Made by a program: the position numbers and the translations under genes. DNA of 64,000 nucleotides from Leptospira alstonii serovar Sichuan str. 79601 (lineage in GTDB: Bacteria; Spirochaetota; Leptospiria; Leptospirales; Leptospiraceae): contig NZ_ANIK01000116.1 of assembly GCF_000347175.1 (NCBI RefSeq), forward strand, positions 1 through 64,000, written 5' to 3'. How positions within the stretch are numbered: position 1 is the stretch's first letter; each line of letters opens with the position of its first letter. The notes beneath the pieces are model-generated. The model worked only from the letters and a program-made list of their open reading frames with translations. It was not told where the DNA came from and searched no databases. This document shows, piece by piece, positions 1-15,040 of the stretch.

Positions 1-843
1 AAGGAAAGTCATGCGTATAAAAGAGAAAAAAGGACCTTACCGCCCGACTTTCAACTAAGCGATGCTTGGATTCGAAGGCTTTATGACATAGCGGTTTCGG
101 CAACAACTGCGACTCCGCTACATGGGATATGCGGTATCTGTCTGCTTCATAGTTTTCAGATGATAGCGGAGCTTCAGGAGCATCATTCGCAAGGACCTCT
201 TCAGAGTGGAGGTTATTTCTTTGATACGGCTCCGGATACGGATCCTTTTATCTCGTTCGGACAACGTTATCCGCTATTGGACATGTTGCTGACAGACGTA
301 CCTAGAATATATGGTCTCGACGGTAACACATCCAGACTGTTAGGATTGGCATCGGCTAGGACTATGTTGCCTCAGTACAACTGGACTCCTTCCAATGAAT
401 TCATCACTCGGTCCGCGATACGATCTCACATCAACACACTGATAAATTCTCCTCCCGGAAGCGTTTGGTTAGGGATATTGGGACGTAATAGGCCGGATGG
501 AACTTTGACGGGACATGCAGTTCCGATTCTTAGGACTTCTCAAGGGATAGTGGTAATTCCGACGGCCTTGCGTTCGAGGCCATTGGACTTCTTCAGACAA
601 TTTGTAACGCCTACCACAGATCCGCTCCAGGTAATGAATAGACTGGAAACACCGGATAGGACTCTGACAGTATTGATAACCGTACAGTTAAGCGAGGTTT
701 ACCACAATACTTTTGACTTCATAATCGCTAACAGAAATTGCACCGGAGAAGGCGAGGACAGAAGAGGTACGGGAGGATATCCGACCGGCGCCTCGGTAAA
801 TCAGTGTCCGGATGGAGGAGGCAGGTGTGCACTGCCGCTTTAG
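1..843 (+). CDS. DUF1561 / virulence-modifying (VM) protein, C-terminal part (5' end outside window)
   Basis: The reading frame is open from base 1, well before the first ATG at 160, so this is the last 280 residues of a larger protein that begins upstream. I recognise the C-terminal region of the Leptospira DUF1561 (PF07598) family from blocks such as [40 protein letters not shown] and the tail NCTGEG(E)DRRG followed by a Cys-rich end. Full-length members are secreted, roughly 600-residue proteins with ricin-B-type lectin repeats in the N-terminal half and a toxin-like C-terminal domain; some are reported to enter host cells and to have DNase activity. The lectin part cannot be seen here. 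The family is expanded mainly in pathogenic Leptospira. Function is inferred from family recognition only. No neighbouring gene appears linked to it: an 850-base repeat-containing gap follows. Confidence 0.8.
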   Translation, partial: KESHAYKREKRTLPPDFQLSDAWIRRLYDIAVSATTATPLHGICGICLLHSFQMIAELQEHHSQGPLQSGGYFFDTAPDTDPFISFGQRYPLLDMLLTDVPRIYGLDGNTSRLLGLASARTMLPQYNWTPSNEFITRSAIRSHINTLINSPPGSVWLGILGRNRPDGTLTGHAVPILRTSQGIVVIPTALRSRPLDFFRQFVTPTTDPLQVMNRLETPDRTLTVLITVQLSEVYHNTFDFIIANRNCTGEGEDRRGTGGYPTGASVNQCPDGGGRCALPL

Positions 844-1697
844 TCAGTGATCAACACTAACGCGAATTCGACGTAAAAAAGTTTGGGCGAATCCGGCCTT
901 GCCAGGCCTGAGCTATCTCGCGATCCGTAGAAACTCAGTGAATGCCTTCCTATGGGGCGGCATTCAGAGAGCGAGATTGAGTTCGGAGAGCGTTTCACCG
1001 AGTTCAGAAAGTGCCCACTGAAATAGGTGCCTCATATATTCTCTATGGATCGCAACATATGACCGCCTTCGTATTGTTATATGGAACTCACGTTAATATA
1101 AGTTTAAGAATGAATCGAAAAATTATCGATTGAAAAAAACGACCGCAGTGGTATAAAAATAATGATCTTTGCGCAGTTGGATATCTAAACAAAACAAGAG
1201 AAAACGCGAAAGGAGCTTCTTTCCGAATGTAATGTAGTTGAAGTTGATGAAAACATTGAATCCATTGTAACGATAAAAAAACAAATTTCCGATTGTCTAC
1301 TTTTAGACGGGTTCATATCGCAACGGCTGCATGCTTAAAAAATAAGTTATAGACTTCAAATTTCTCGTTTTATAGTTTCGATGATAGAGTAATCAAAGTG
1401 GCCGAAAAGTTGGGGCCAAAGCCTTACGTCGCCTAACAACGTTTTTTCGCGTCGTTCGTCCTCGCGGCTCCGTTCGGCCTTCGACACATTACTTTGTAAG
1501 TTCGGTTTGTAAGTCTTTTTCAAGGTTCACACAAACTCCGTGCCAATTCCTTCGTGTACAAGCGCTCGGGTCGGCAACGTCGAAAAATCCGCTTGATTCT
1601 GTTAATGCGAATTGTGCCGGAAAGAATCTCGATCCGCAAAGAATCGAAATAAAATCCTTCTGGACAAACATTCGTTCCGCTTCGACTCTGATCGGAT
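844..1697. other. Intergenic region with repeat remnants
   Basis: I find no convincing gene in these 854 bases. Minus-strand open frames around 1489-1799 are mutually overlapping shadows without family resemblance or a ribosome binding site. The left part carries a dispersed repeat (about 913-1053, listed separately). The rest is AT-rich sequence around 1080-1380 and a more GC-rich stretch around 1400-1500 with a lone GCCTAAC motif. Confidence 0.5.
913..1053. repeat. Dispersed Leptospira-type intergenic repeat, copy 1
   Basis: The segment opens near 917 with GCGATCCGTAGA and closes at 1041-1053 with CTCTATGGATCGC, which are imperfect inverted copies of each other. Inside, 992-1013 carries GTTTCACCGAGTTCAGAAAG..., identical over 22 bases to 41565-41586, and 950-957 has CTATGGGG, also found near 41980. 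The terminal motif recurs at 23199 and 41907-41919. It behaves like a non-coding mobile or palindromic intergenic element; nothing suggests it encodes protein. Confidence 0.55.
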
Positions 1698-2057
1698 ATG
1701 TCCGGCAATCCAGACGAACAACCAAGGAGTCATCGGTACTATCCGGGTATTTACGTCGACTATATCATACAAATCGAATTCGGTTTGATCACACTTCATG
1801 CAAAACTCGGCAACATTTCGGAAACCGGAATCTGTCTCATCTTAAGCGGGGAGGATTTGAACGTAGCGGAACCCGTACACGGTTCCGTAATAGAAAAGAA
1901 ATCGGGAAAACGTCTCGAATTCGAGGGCGACATCGTATGGGTCGGTTCGGAAACGATCGATCATAAGATAAGATTCGTATACGGTCTCAGATTTCGGATG
2001 CCTATGATTTTGACGGAATCCTTGGTTTTGATCAATCTTTCTCTGCAAGATCCCTGA
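1698..2057 (+). CDS. PilZ domain protein (probable c-di-GMP receptor)
   Basis: A 119-residue single-domain protein with the two elements of a PilZ c-di-GMP pocket: an Arg pair near the N-terminus (R10 and R13, in QPRSHRYYP) and the (D/N)xSxxG motif as NISETG at residues 39-44. The spacing of the arginines is RxxR rather than the usual RxxxR, so binding is likely but not certain. The C-terminal part has the alternating hydrophobic beta pattern of the PilZ barrel, including FEGDIVWVG. PilZ adaptors of this size act in the cytoplasm as effectors for motility, envelope or biofilm functions. It lies 62 bases upstream of an ECF sigma factor on the same strand, so co-expression is plausible. The start at 1698 has only a weak ribosome binding site. 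Confidence 0.75.
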   Translation: MSGNPDEQPRSHRYYPGIYVDYIIQIEFGLITLHAKLGNISETGICLILSGEDLNVAEPVHGSVIEKKSGKRLEFEGDIVWVGSETIDHKIRFVYGLRFRMPMILTESLVLINLSLQDP

Positions 2058-2119
2058 CGTAAGTCACCTATCCCAAGTTTCCGGATTGCCATATCCGATT
2101 CCTTCGCGATTCTTGAATC

Positions 2120-2743
<624 letters not shown>

Positions 2744-2748
2744 AAAAG

Positions 2749-3299
2749 ATGGAAAGATTGCAGTCAAAATTTAAAATACCGCTTTTCCTGCGAAAGGAAG
2801 ACGGAGATTTGCTTAAAATTGAAAATTCGCTTATAAAAACGATGTCCGAACTCAGGGACAAAGAGTTGCGTAGTATTAACTTGGGCGATGAATTTTCGAT
2901 CCGATTGAAAAATCAACTCAAGTCGGTTCGACCGGAGCCTGAAAAAGGGTGGGAAAAAATGAGGGAAAGTATTCTCGGCAATCGAGGTCTGCAACTTTCC
3001 TTTTCGTTCATCTTGGTATTTACGATCGTATTCGTAACTTATAATCGGAGTTCCGATAGATCGAATCCATCGGAAAGATCCGGTACCGTGTTCGGGCAAT
3101 CTCCAGCGGGAAACTTTCAGGACATTCCTTCTTCCGGTAAGTTTCAATTTGAATTGGATAAGGCTCTTCTTAAACAAATTCCTTCCACTGCGGAATCCAG
3201 AAAAACGATCCATTCTCTTCGGAAATATTTTTCCGAAAGAGGGGAATTAAGAATTGCGGAAGAATTGGATAGAATACTGGAACAAACGCAGGGAAACAA

Positions 3300-3303
<4 letters not shown>
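2749..3303 (+). CDS. Putative membrane-anchored anti-sigma factor
   Basis: A 184-residue protein with no domain I can name. Residues 1-75 are charged and probably cytoplasmic, 81-98 form one transmembrane helix (LQLSFSFILVFTIVFV), and the remaining 85 residues would be periplasmic. It begins 5 bases after the ECF sigma gene and so is almost surely co-transcribed. That position and topology are typical of anti-sigma factors that hold their sigma factor at the membrane. No HxxxCxxC zinc anti-sigma signature is present, so the assignment rests on context. The 3' end overlaps by 4 bases the end of the convergent TPR gene. Confidence 0.55.
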
Positions 3304-4241
<938 letters not shown>

Positions 4242-4310
4242 TTAGGATTGATTCTTAACTTAAGAATCCGGCGGAGAATTCCACCGGACGGGATATTTGT
4301 AAAATTCGGA

Positions 4311-4602
<292 letters not shown>

Positions 4603-4686
4603 GGCTCCGAATTGTTTTTGTACCGGATAAATTGAAAAGGATAGAGGAGTTCCAAGATCCGGAATTTCAGGTTAGCCTTGAAAGAG

Positions 4687-4726
<40 letters not shown>

Positions 4727-4769
4727 TCAAGTCAGTTAGAACTAGAGATGGGATGAATTCACAAAAGGA

Positions 4770-5219
<450 letters not shown>

Positions 5220-5336
5220 CTTATCACCTCAACTCCAGTGTTCTTGTATAGATATATGCAAGGGCCGTGCCAAAATTTCTAAAGAATCTTTCTTTTTTTC
5301 TCGTTTTGATTGGGCCTTTCCAAAATAGTCGAAAGT

Positions 5337-5731
<395 letters not shown>

Positions 5732-6046
5732 ATTGGAATTATCAAAATAAGAATACCGTTCAGCTGATTTTAGAAAATACATATGAATGTTGTCGGAGGC
5801 GCGCGTTGGTTCCTACATGCGGCGGCGAGTCTGTGCATTTCGTATTTTATCACGGAGAAAAAGAGTGGAAACTAGGAGAAAGTTTTTTACATCAATTCAC
5901 GATTACGGCGGAGGAAACCGAACACCTTCGCCGTTTTATTCCCGATTTTGATATTGAACTTCCTTCGAATTAGTGGACACGGTCGTGCAAAGGGAAAAGA
6001 TTATAACAAAATTCAAAAAGTCGTTTTAAAGAATTCTTTTTGGGGA
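5732..6046 (+). other. Intergenic segment with a coding-like remnant
   Basis: Directly after rnpB a plus-strand frame stays open to a TAG near 5973 and reads like protein (for example [16 protein letters not shown] and [14 protein letters not shown]), but it has no ATG in frame and its upstream end runs into rnpB. It may be the 3' remnant of a gene, or a very short gene starting at the GTG near 5835. I do not recognise a family. The rest, to 6046, is the 3' flank of the minus-strand ankyrin gene. Confidence 0.3.
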
Positions 6047-7870
6047 TTATTCGGCGCCGTTCAGCTTTAAATAATATCGAACTAAAGTATGATTATATCG
6101 TTCCGCGTAATCCAAGGCTGACAAACCCGCTTTGTCTCTTAAGTTTATATTTGCTCCGTTTCTTAAGAGAAATCGTAGGGCGTCAATGCTGCCTATAACG
6201 GCCGCACAATGTATGGCTGCATGTCCCGCATAATCCTGCGCGTTCAAATCCGCATGATGATCAATGAGAAGTCGAACCAATTCTAGGTTAGGGTTCAGAC
6301 TGCAGGTATCTTCAAAAGGAGAAAATGATTTTAGGATGACGGTTTCTCCTTTTGAATTTTTTGCGTTTACGTCCAGACCTTTTCCGATTAAATATTTTGC
6401 CATATTCGTATTTTTATGTTCGGTGATAAAAAAGAGCAACGTCTCTTTGTTGTCGTTCAATTCGTAAATGTCTGCGTTTTTTGAAACCAGGTATTCGACG
6501 ATATCCGGTTGATTATTCCATACGGCGTTTGCTAAAAAGGTGAAACCGTCGTTCGTATAACCTTTGTTTCTTCTTTTTGCATTTATTTCAGCCCCTTTTT
6601 CGACGAGGAGTTTCGTAATTTCCATATTAGAGGAATATAATGCAACGTCTCGAATCGATTTAACATCCGCGTTATTCGTGTCTAAAAACCATTTTACCGT
6701 TTCTATTCGTTGTTCGCGGATTGCGGATAAAAAAGACGAGGTGCGGTAGGATTTGTCTAATTTTTTTATCGGCGCTCCGTGTTCGTTTAAATACTTTATT
6801 ACCTTTATATCACCTTTATCGATTGGGGCTTGCAAAAGGTTTTTACCGTTATATCCTTTTTCGTTTGCGTTTAAACCGTTTTCCAATAATAAAATAGGGA
6901 TGTCATTAGAGGGCGATCCGAGCAGATCTTCATACAATACGATCGCTTCCTCTTTATCCTTTTTAAGATTGCCGACCTTTGCGCCGTTCTTTAAAAGAAA
7001 TCGGATTCGTTCAAGATTCTCCGGTAGTTTCTGATTTCGATAATCGCATACAATTCTAAAGAAAGGCGTTGAAATTTCTCCACTATCCTCGTAATGAATA
7101 TTTACGTCCGCTCCCTTCTCCACTAACGTTTTAATAATATCGAAGTTTCCGGTTATGTAAGCCCATACTAAAATAGGATAGCGGCGAATGTAATTTACGT
7201 TCGCATTGATACGAATCAAATCGTTCACTAACGTCGAATTTCCGGTCGTCACCGCAAAAAACAAAAAATCATTTTTTATATTCGGTCGATGTTCGGAGAT
7301 CGTTTCAATTTTTTTATAGTTGCGTTGTTCCGTTAAATATTCAAAAAATTCCATATTCGGTTCTTCGAGACGCGCGCCGTATTCCAATAAAATAACCGCA
7401 ACTTCATAATTTTTCCCGTTGATCGCGGCGTCGATCGGAGTCCGACCATTTGAATCCGGAGCGTTGAAGTTCGCTCCCTGTTTTAAAAGAACTTTTACTT
7501 TTTCTTTTTGATTGAATTCTGCGGCATAATGCAGCGGGAACTTGTGTTCATAGATTTCGGCGGCCTTTCTATTAGCTCTCCAATCTTTAATGCCGTAATA
7601 AACGGTATTTCCAAAACCGAAGGGAATCGATACCGGCAACAATATTGTGTCCGCAACAAAAGTAAAAGGGAGGCTTAAGTAATACGTTATGGCAAATTCT
7701 AAAGAGGAAATAGGTTTTGATTTTCCGTCACAACCCGCTCGGACTCCGCTATAAATAGGACATCCTCCCTTTTCCGTCCAAGTAGGTAAGGTCATAAATG
7801 TAACGCAGCTTTCAAGGGAAACGATTATGATTAAGATAACGATTTTATTGATCATTTTATATATAAACAA
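6047..7870 (-). CDS. Lipoprotein with YceK-like N-domain and ankyrin repeats
   Basis: A 607-residue protein. Residues 1-22 form a lipoprotein signal (IVILIIIVSLESC, Cys22). Residues about 30-95 resemble the YceK/YidQ lipoprotein family: CPIYSGVRAGCDG followed by LPFTFVADTILLPVSIPFGF, the pattern of the conserved YSGTR and LPFS..DTLLLP blocks. From about residue 110 to the end there are more than a dozen ankyrin repeats (recurring G.TPL..A...N...V..LL..GA.., for example GANFNAPDSNGRTPIDAAI). The likely location is the outer membrane or periplasm, with the ankyrin array as a binding surface. The start could also be Met6. It is flanked by rnpB and an AT-rich 235-base upstream region. No partner gene is evident. 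Confidence 0.75.
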   Translation of the reverse strand: MFIYKMINKIVILIIIVSLESCVTFMTLPTWTEKGGCPIYSGVRAGCDGKSKPISSLEFAITYYLSLPFTFVADTILLPVSIPFGFGNTVYYGIKDWRANRKAAEIYEHKFPLHYAAEFNQKEKVKVLLKQGANFNAPDSNGRTPIDAAINGKNYEVAVILLEYGARLEEPNMEFFEYLTEQRNYKKIETISEHRPNIKNDFLFFAVTTGNSTLVNDLIRINANVNYIRRYPILVWAYITGNFDIIKTLVEKGADVNIHYEDSGEISTPFFRIVCDYRNQKLPENLERIRFLLKNGAKVGNLKKDKEEAIVLYEDLLGSPSNDIPILLLENGLNANEKGYNGKNLLQAPIDKGDIKVIKYLNEHGAPIKKLDKSYRTSSFLSAIREQRIETVKWFLDTNNADVKSIRDVALYSSNMEITKLLVEKGAEINAKRRNKGYTNDGFTFLANAVWNNQPDIVEYLVSKNADIYELNDNKETLLFFITEHKNTNMAKYLIGKGLDVNAKNSKGETVILKSFSPFEDTCSLNPNLELVRLLIDHHADLNAQDYAGHAAIHCAAVIGSIDALRFLLRNGANINLRDKAGLSALDYAERYNHTLVRYYLKLNGAE

Positions 7871-8105
7871 TTTAGAATTTATTATTTTTGCTTATTTTCA
7901 AAAACGAAAAAAAGTTCCGTCGCCGTTATCGTACCGGGAATCGACTTTGTTTCACGATCGATTCCAGAAGATATGAAATCGAGACGTCGGAGAATTTTGT
8001 CATACTTCAAACAAAAACACGGTTTCCGTTCGCGCTCTTCCGTCTATTGTGCCCCGTATAAAAACCGCTTGTCAAACGATTCCAAACGAAGAATTTCAAC
8101 GTATC

Positions 8106-9450
8106 ATGTGTGATACGTTCGTCGCCACGCCGTCTTTTACGGGAACCGGTTCGATGATTTTCGGAAAGAATTCGGACAGGGAACCCAACGAGGCTCAAGC
8201 TCTTTTGAGAGTTCCTGCCCGTTCCGGAGAATCGGCAACTCTTTGTACTTACATTCAGGTTCCGGGTGTGAAACAAACTCAGGAAGTCGTTCTCTCAAAA
8301 CCCTTTCAGATGTGGGGAGCGGAGATGGGGGCCAACGCTTCCGGGGTTGTGATCGGAAACGAAGCGGTCTTTACGAAAATCCCTTTTGAAAAAAAGAATC
8401 AAGGTTTGACCGGAATGGATTTGTTACGTCTCGCTTTGGAAAGAAGTAAGGACGCTGAGACGGCAAGAGAAACGATTCTGCAACTCTTGGAACGTTTCGG
8501 TCAAGACGCTTGCGGCGGTTATACGAATTCTTCCTTTTATTATCATAATAGTTTTTTGATCGCCGATTTTCAAAATGCTTTCGTGTTGGAAACCGCGGGC
8601 AAGTTCTGGGCCTGGAAAAAGATCGAAGGTTTTTATTCGATTTCCAACGGGCTCACTCTGGAAAACGATTACGACGCGATTCATCCGGGAGCGATCGAGT
8701 TTGCCCTCGAAAAGGGTTGGACAAAAAAGGGAGAAACATTCTCTTTTTGTAATGCGTTTTCGGATTCTTTTTTTACTTTTTTCAGCAAGTGTAGGGTAAG
8801 AAGGGCAAAAACCAAGGCGATGGGTACATTCAAAAAAGGGAATTTAGATGTACACGCGGCGGCGGAGATCCTTAGAACGGAAGGGGAACCGCTCCAAATC
8901 GAGGATTTTTATCCTTCTTCCTCCGATATGGGTTCGGTTTGCCTTCACGCGACCGGGCCGATTACGCCTAACGGTACGACCGCTTCTTTGATCGCCGAGT
9001 TAAAACCGAAACTCTCCCAAAATCGTTTTTGGTTTACGGGCGCTTCGATTCCTTCCGTCTCTTTTTTTCTTCCCGTCGGTTTTCCGGGAACGAGTTTCTT
9101 GAAAAAGAATTTCGAACAACCGGGAGCGAGGGCGGATATTTCCCTTTGGTGGACTCACGAAAAGTTTTATAGGGAGATCCAACGTTTTTATCCCGACGCA
9201 AAAAAACTCGTACAACCTCGGATCGCAGCCTTGGAAAAGGAATGGTTTCAAGAGTTGAAAAAGTTGGAAAAAAATCCCAATCCTTCCAAGGCCTTGGATC
9301 TTCTGAGCGTCCGAGCCGCACAAGCGGCTTTTCAGGAATACCGATTTTGGAACGGGGATTTGTTAAGCGAATTGAGGAAAAATCGGCCTAAAAAAGCATT
9401 CGCGCCCTTGTATCGATTGCAATGGTCTTTTTGGAATTCCAAAGCGGGAA

Positions 9451-9464
<14 letters not shown>
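8106..9464 (+). CDS. Secernin-like peptidase C69 family protein
   Basis: A 452-residue Ntn-hydrolase-fold protein of the secernin/dipeptidase C69 family. The signature is at the very N-terminus: MCDTFVA, where Cys2 becomes the nucleophile after Met removal, then [13 protein letters not shown]. An ATG 57 bases upstream (8049) is in frame, but using it would bury the nucleophilic Cys, so I place the start at 8106. Further family blocks are [18 protein letters not shown] and [15 protein letters not shown]. The protein has no signal peptide and should be cytoplasmic; substrates of bacterial secernin-like enzymes are poorly known. The 3' end overlaps by 14 bases the convergent terC-like gene. Confidence 0.85.
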
Positions 9465-10164
<700 letters not shown>

Positions 10165-10172
10165 GCTTGCAG

Positions 10173-10212
<40 letters not shown>

Positions 10213-10233
10213 GAATTTAAGGAGGCATACTGG

Positions 10234-10801
<568 letters not shown>

Positions 10802-10817
10802 TATCGCAAGACTGACG

Positions 10818-11252
<435 letters not shown>

Positions 11253-11409
11253 GTTGTTTCTCTTCGCAAAAAGTGTATCGCTCCCAATCCGTTTTCCAAT
11301 CAAAAAAAATCTAAAATTTGGATTTATACCTCCGGATTTTGATCGATCGGAGAATTGGGATTTCTATAAAAAACTTGGATGATAAAGTATCGAAACGGAT
11401 TTTTCGATC

Positions 11410-12249
<840 letters not shown>

Positions 12250-12492
12250 GCGTTGTCCCAACGGAAATCGAGAATATGGGTTCGTCGGCGATAGACTTTG
12301 GCCTTTTAGGGATCTATTTGAAAACTCCGTGTCGGAATTCCGTAATTTGAGGAGACGAAAGTGAAAAAATAATTTTCGGATGATTCTTTTCTTTCGCATT
12401 AGCGGAAAAAAAAAGGTTCGGCCGATAATTTGTGGATGGAAACGGCTCCCGTTCAAACGATTGACTTTCGATTGTAAAAATAGAGTAACACT

Positions 12493-14295
12493 ATGAATCA
12501 ACTGGAATCTCGGAAGTTACGATGGAAGTTAACGGTCGGTTTGGAATTGCTGACTTCGATTTTGGCCGTTCCATTGGCGGTTTTGTTCGTAATTTCGGCG
12601 GGAGGTTACGACTTCGATCAGTCGATCGCATTGATCGTTTCTTCCACAATTTCTTTGACCACTTCGTTTGTGGTTCCTTCCGTTCGGTTTACGATACTCG
12701 GAAAACTTTTTAGAAACTTGGAAGATAAAAATTGGTTTCTATTGGACTCCAAGGAAAGATCCGAGATTAAAACGAAAATTCTCAATTTTCCGCTTTATAA
12801 CACTTGGTTTTACGTGATCCAGTGGTGTTACGGAATTTTTGCCGCTTGGAGAATCATGCACTTATTCTTCGTGCCGAAAACGATCGAATCCGTTCCTTTT
12901 GCGTTTCTGCCGGCGATCATCTATCCGATCTTAGGCGTTTCTCATTTCTTTTTAACGGAATCCACGTTCGTGGATCTTTTGGAATCCGATCGTCTGAACG
13001 AGGTTCAAACGGATTCCGAAAAAATAAAAACCGTGGGAGTTCATACTAGAATTTTCAGCACGATCTCGGCGATCGCCGTACTTCCGATTATCATCTTGGG
13101 TTATCTTCTGTTCGAAGAAACGTCCGGTTGGATCCAACTCGGCGACGTCACGATTCCTTTGATCCTTACTTTGACGTTCATGTTGATTGCGGTCGGAATC
13201 GCTTCGTTTCAACTTTCTTCCACGATCCGAAGAAATTCCAAAAACATGATTCAAATTTTCGCGGAGATGTCCGACGGAAATCTGACTCATATTCTTCCCA
13301 CCGTTTCCAGCGACGAGTTGGGTTCCAACAGCAGGGCGCTTAACGAATTTGTTAAGCGACTTCGTATTATCGTTAAGAGAGTGACTCGGGAAGCGGATAA
13401 ACTTTCGGAAAGTTCTAAAACTCTCGGAGAAAATACGAGGGAATTGTCCGCAAAGATGCAAAATCAAGCGGCGTCTTCGGAGGAGATGAGTTCTTCCGTC
13501 GAAGAAATTGCGGCTTCGATTCATTCCACCGCTTCTCGCGCGGAAAGTCAGACTCAGATCGCGAAAAAGGCGCAGACTTCCCTTGCGGAGTTGGAAGATA
13601 GAATTCGTCGGGTTCATACGGCTCTTTTGGAAACCAAGGGCGATGCGGATCGAATGAAAGGCGAAACCAAAAGCGGCGAAGAGGCTCTGAAAGGAACTCA
13701 GAAAGCGATGGAAGCCATCGAAGGGAGTACTGCGAAGATGGGCGCGACCATGAACGTGATCAAGGAAATTACGGATCGAATCGGTTTGCTTTCTTTGAAC
13801 GCGTCCATCGAAGCCGCAAGAGCCGGGGAAGCGGGGAAGGGTTTTGCGGTTGTGGCTCAGGAGATCGCAAAACTCGGAGAACAGACTCAAGAAAACGCAA
13901 AAAGAATTACGGCCGCGATTGCGGAAGCGTTGAGCGCGACCAAAAGCGGAAGGGAAGTGATCGAATCCACCCAGACGGTTTTTCAACGTATCGGCGATAC
14001 CGTCGGAGTCACACTGGATCGTGTTTCCGAGGTGACCTTATTATCCGATTCTCAATTGGTCGCAAGCGAACAAGTGAGGTCCGCGTTTACGGAGCTTTCT
14101 TTTTCCTCCGATGAAATCAGCAATCATACCCAAGAACAAGCTCGAACTTCCGAAGAATTTTCGAAAACGATCGTCGCCATCTCCGAAACGACAGATTTTC
14201 TCAACGACGTTGTGATCCGGATCGACGAACTGGCCGTAAAGTTGAACGAACAAGCGGGCAAACTCAAATCGGAGATGGAATTTTTTAATACTTGA
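12493..14295 (+). CDS. Methyl-accepting chemotaxis protein
   Basis: A 600-residue chemoreceptor. The N-terminal half has about six hydrophobic helices (residues 14-75, 110-165, 188-245) rather than a large periplasmic sensor, so the signal may be sensed in the membrane. A HAMP-like segment (FAEMSDGNLTHILP, about 258-271) leads into a long coiled coil. The hairpin tip that binds CheA and CheW is canonical: DRIGLLSLNASIEAARAGE then GKGFAVVAQEIAKL at about 432-465. The adaptation helices flank it with paired Glu/Gln sites. CheR (22.3 kb) and the cheWABY operon (53 kb) of this window are its expected partners. Confidence 0.95.
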   Translation: MNQLESRKLRWKLTVGLELLTSILAVPLAVLFVISAGGYDFDQSIALIVSSTISLTTSFVVPSVRFTILGKLFRNLEDKNWFLLDSKERSEIKTKILNFPLYNTWFYVIQWCYGIFAAWRIMHLFFVPKTIESVPFAFLPAIIYPILGVSHFFLTESTFVDLLESDRLNEVQTDSEKIKTVGVHTRIFSTISAIAVLPIIILGYLLFEETSGWIQLGDVTIPLILTLTFMLIAVGIASFQLSSTIRRNSKNMIQIFAEMSDGNLTHILPTVSSDELGSNSRALNEFVKRLRIIVKRVTREADKLSESSKTLGENTRELSAKMQNQAASSEEMSSSVEEIAASIHSTASRAESQTQIAKKAQTSLAELEDRIRRVHTALLETKGDADRMKGETKSGEEALKGTQKAMEAIEGSTAKMGATMNVIKEITDRIGLLSLNASIEAARAGEAGKGFAVVAQEIAKLGEQTQENAKRITAAIAEALSATKSGREVIESTQTVFQRIGDTVGVTLDRVSEVTLLSDSQLVASEQVRSAFTELSFSSDEISNHTQEQARTSEEFSKTIVAISETTDFLNDVVIRIDELAVKLNEQAGKLKSEMEFFNT

Positions 14296-14377
14296 AGTTG
14301 GTTTACCCGGAGTCGTCGATTCATTTTGGACTTGACTTAAACGAAAGTGAAACCTTTCTTTTGCAAAAGGTTTTCCC

Positions 14378-15036
<659 letters not shown>

Positions 15037-15040
<4 letters not shown>

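Noticed and set aside
1431..1480. GCCTAAC at about 1430 as an integron attC half-site
   Set aside because: Only one half-site is present, with no matching GTTRRRY partner, no integrase and no cassettes.
1489..1799. Overlapping minus-strand open frames as genes
   Set aside because: They overlap one another and the PilZ gene start, with no ribosome binding site or family resemblance.
12952..13986. Long minus-strand frame opposite the MCP
   Set aside because: It is the shadow of a convincing receptor gene with intact signalling hairpin; the frame has no family features.
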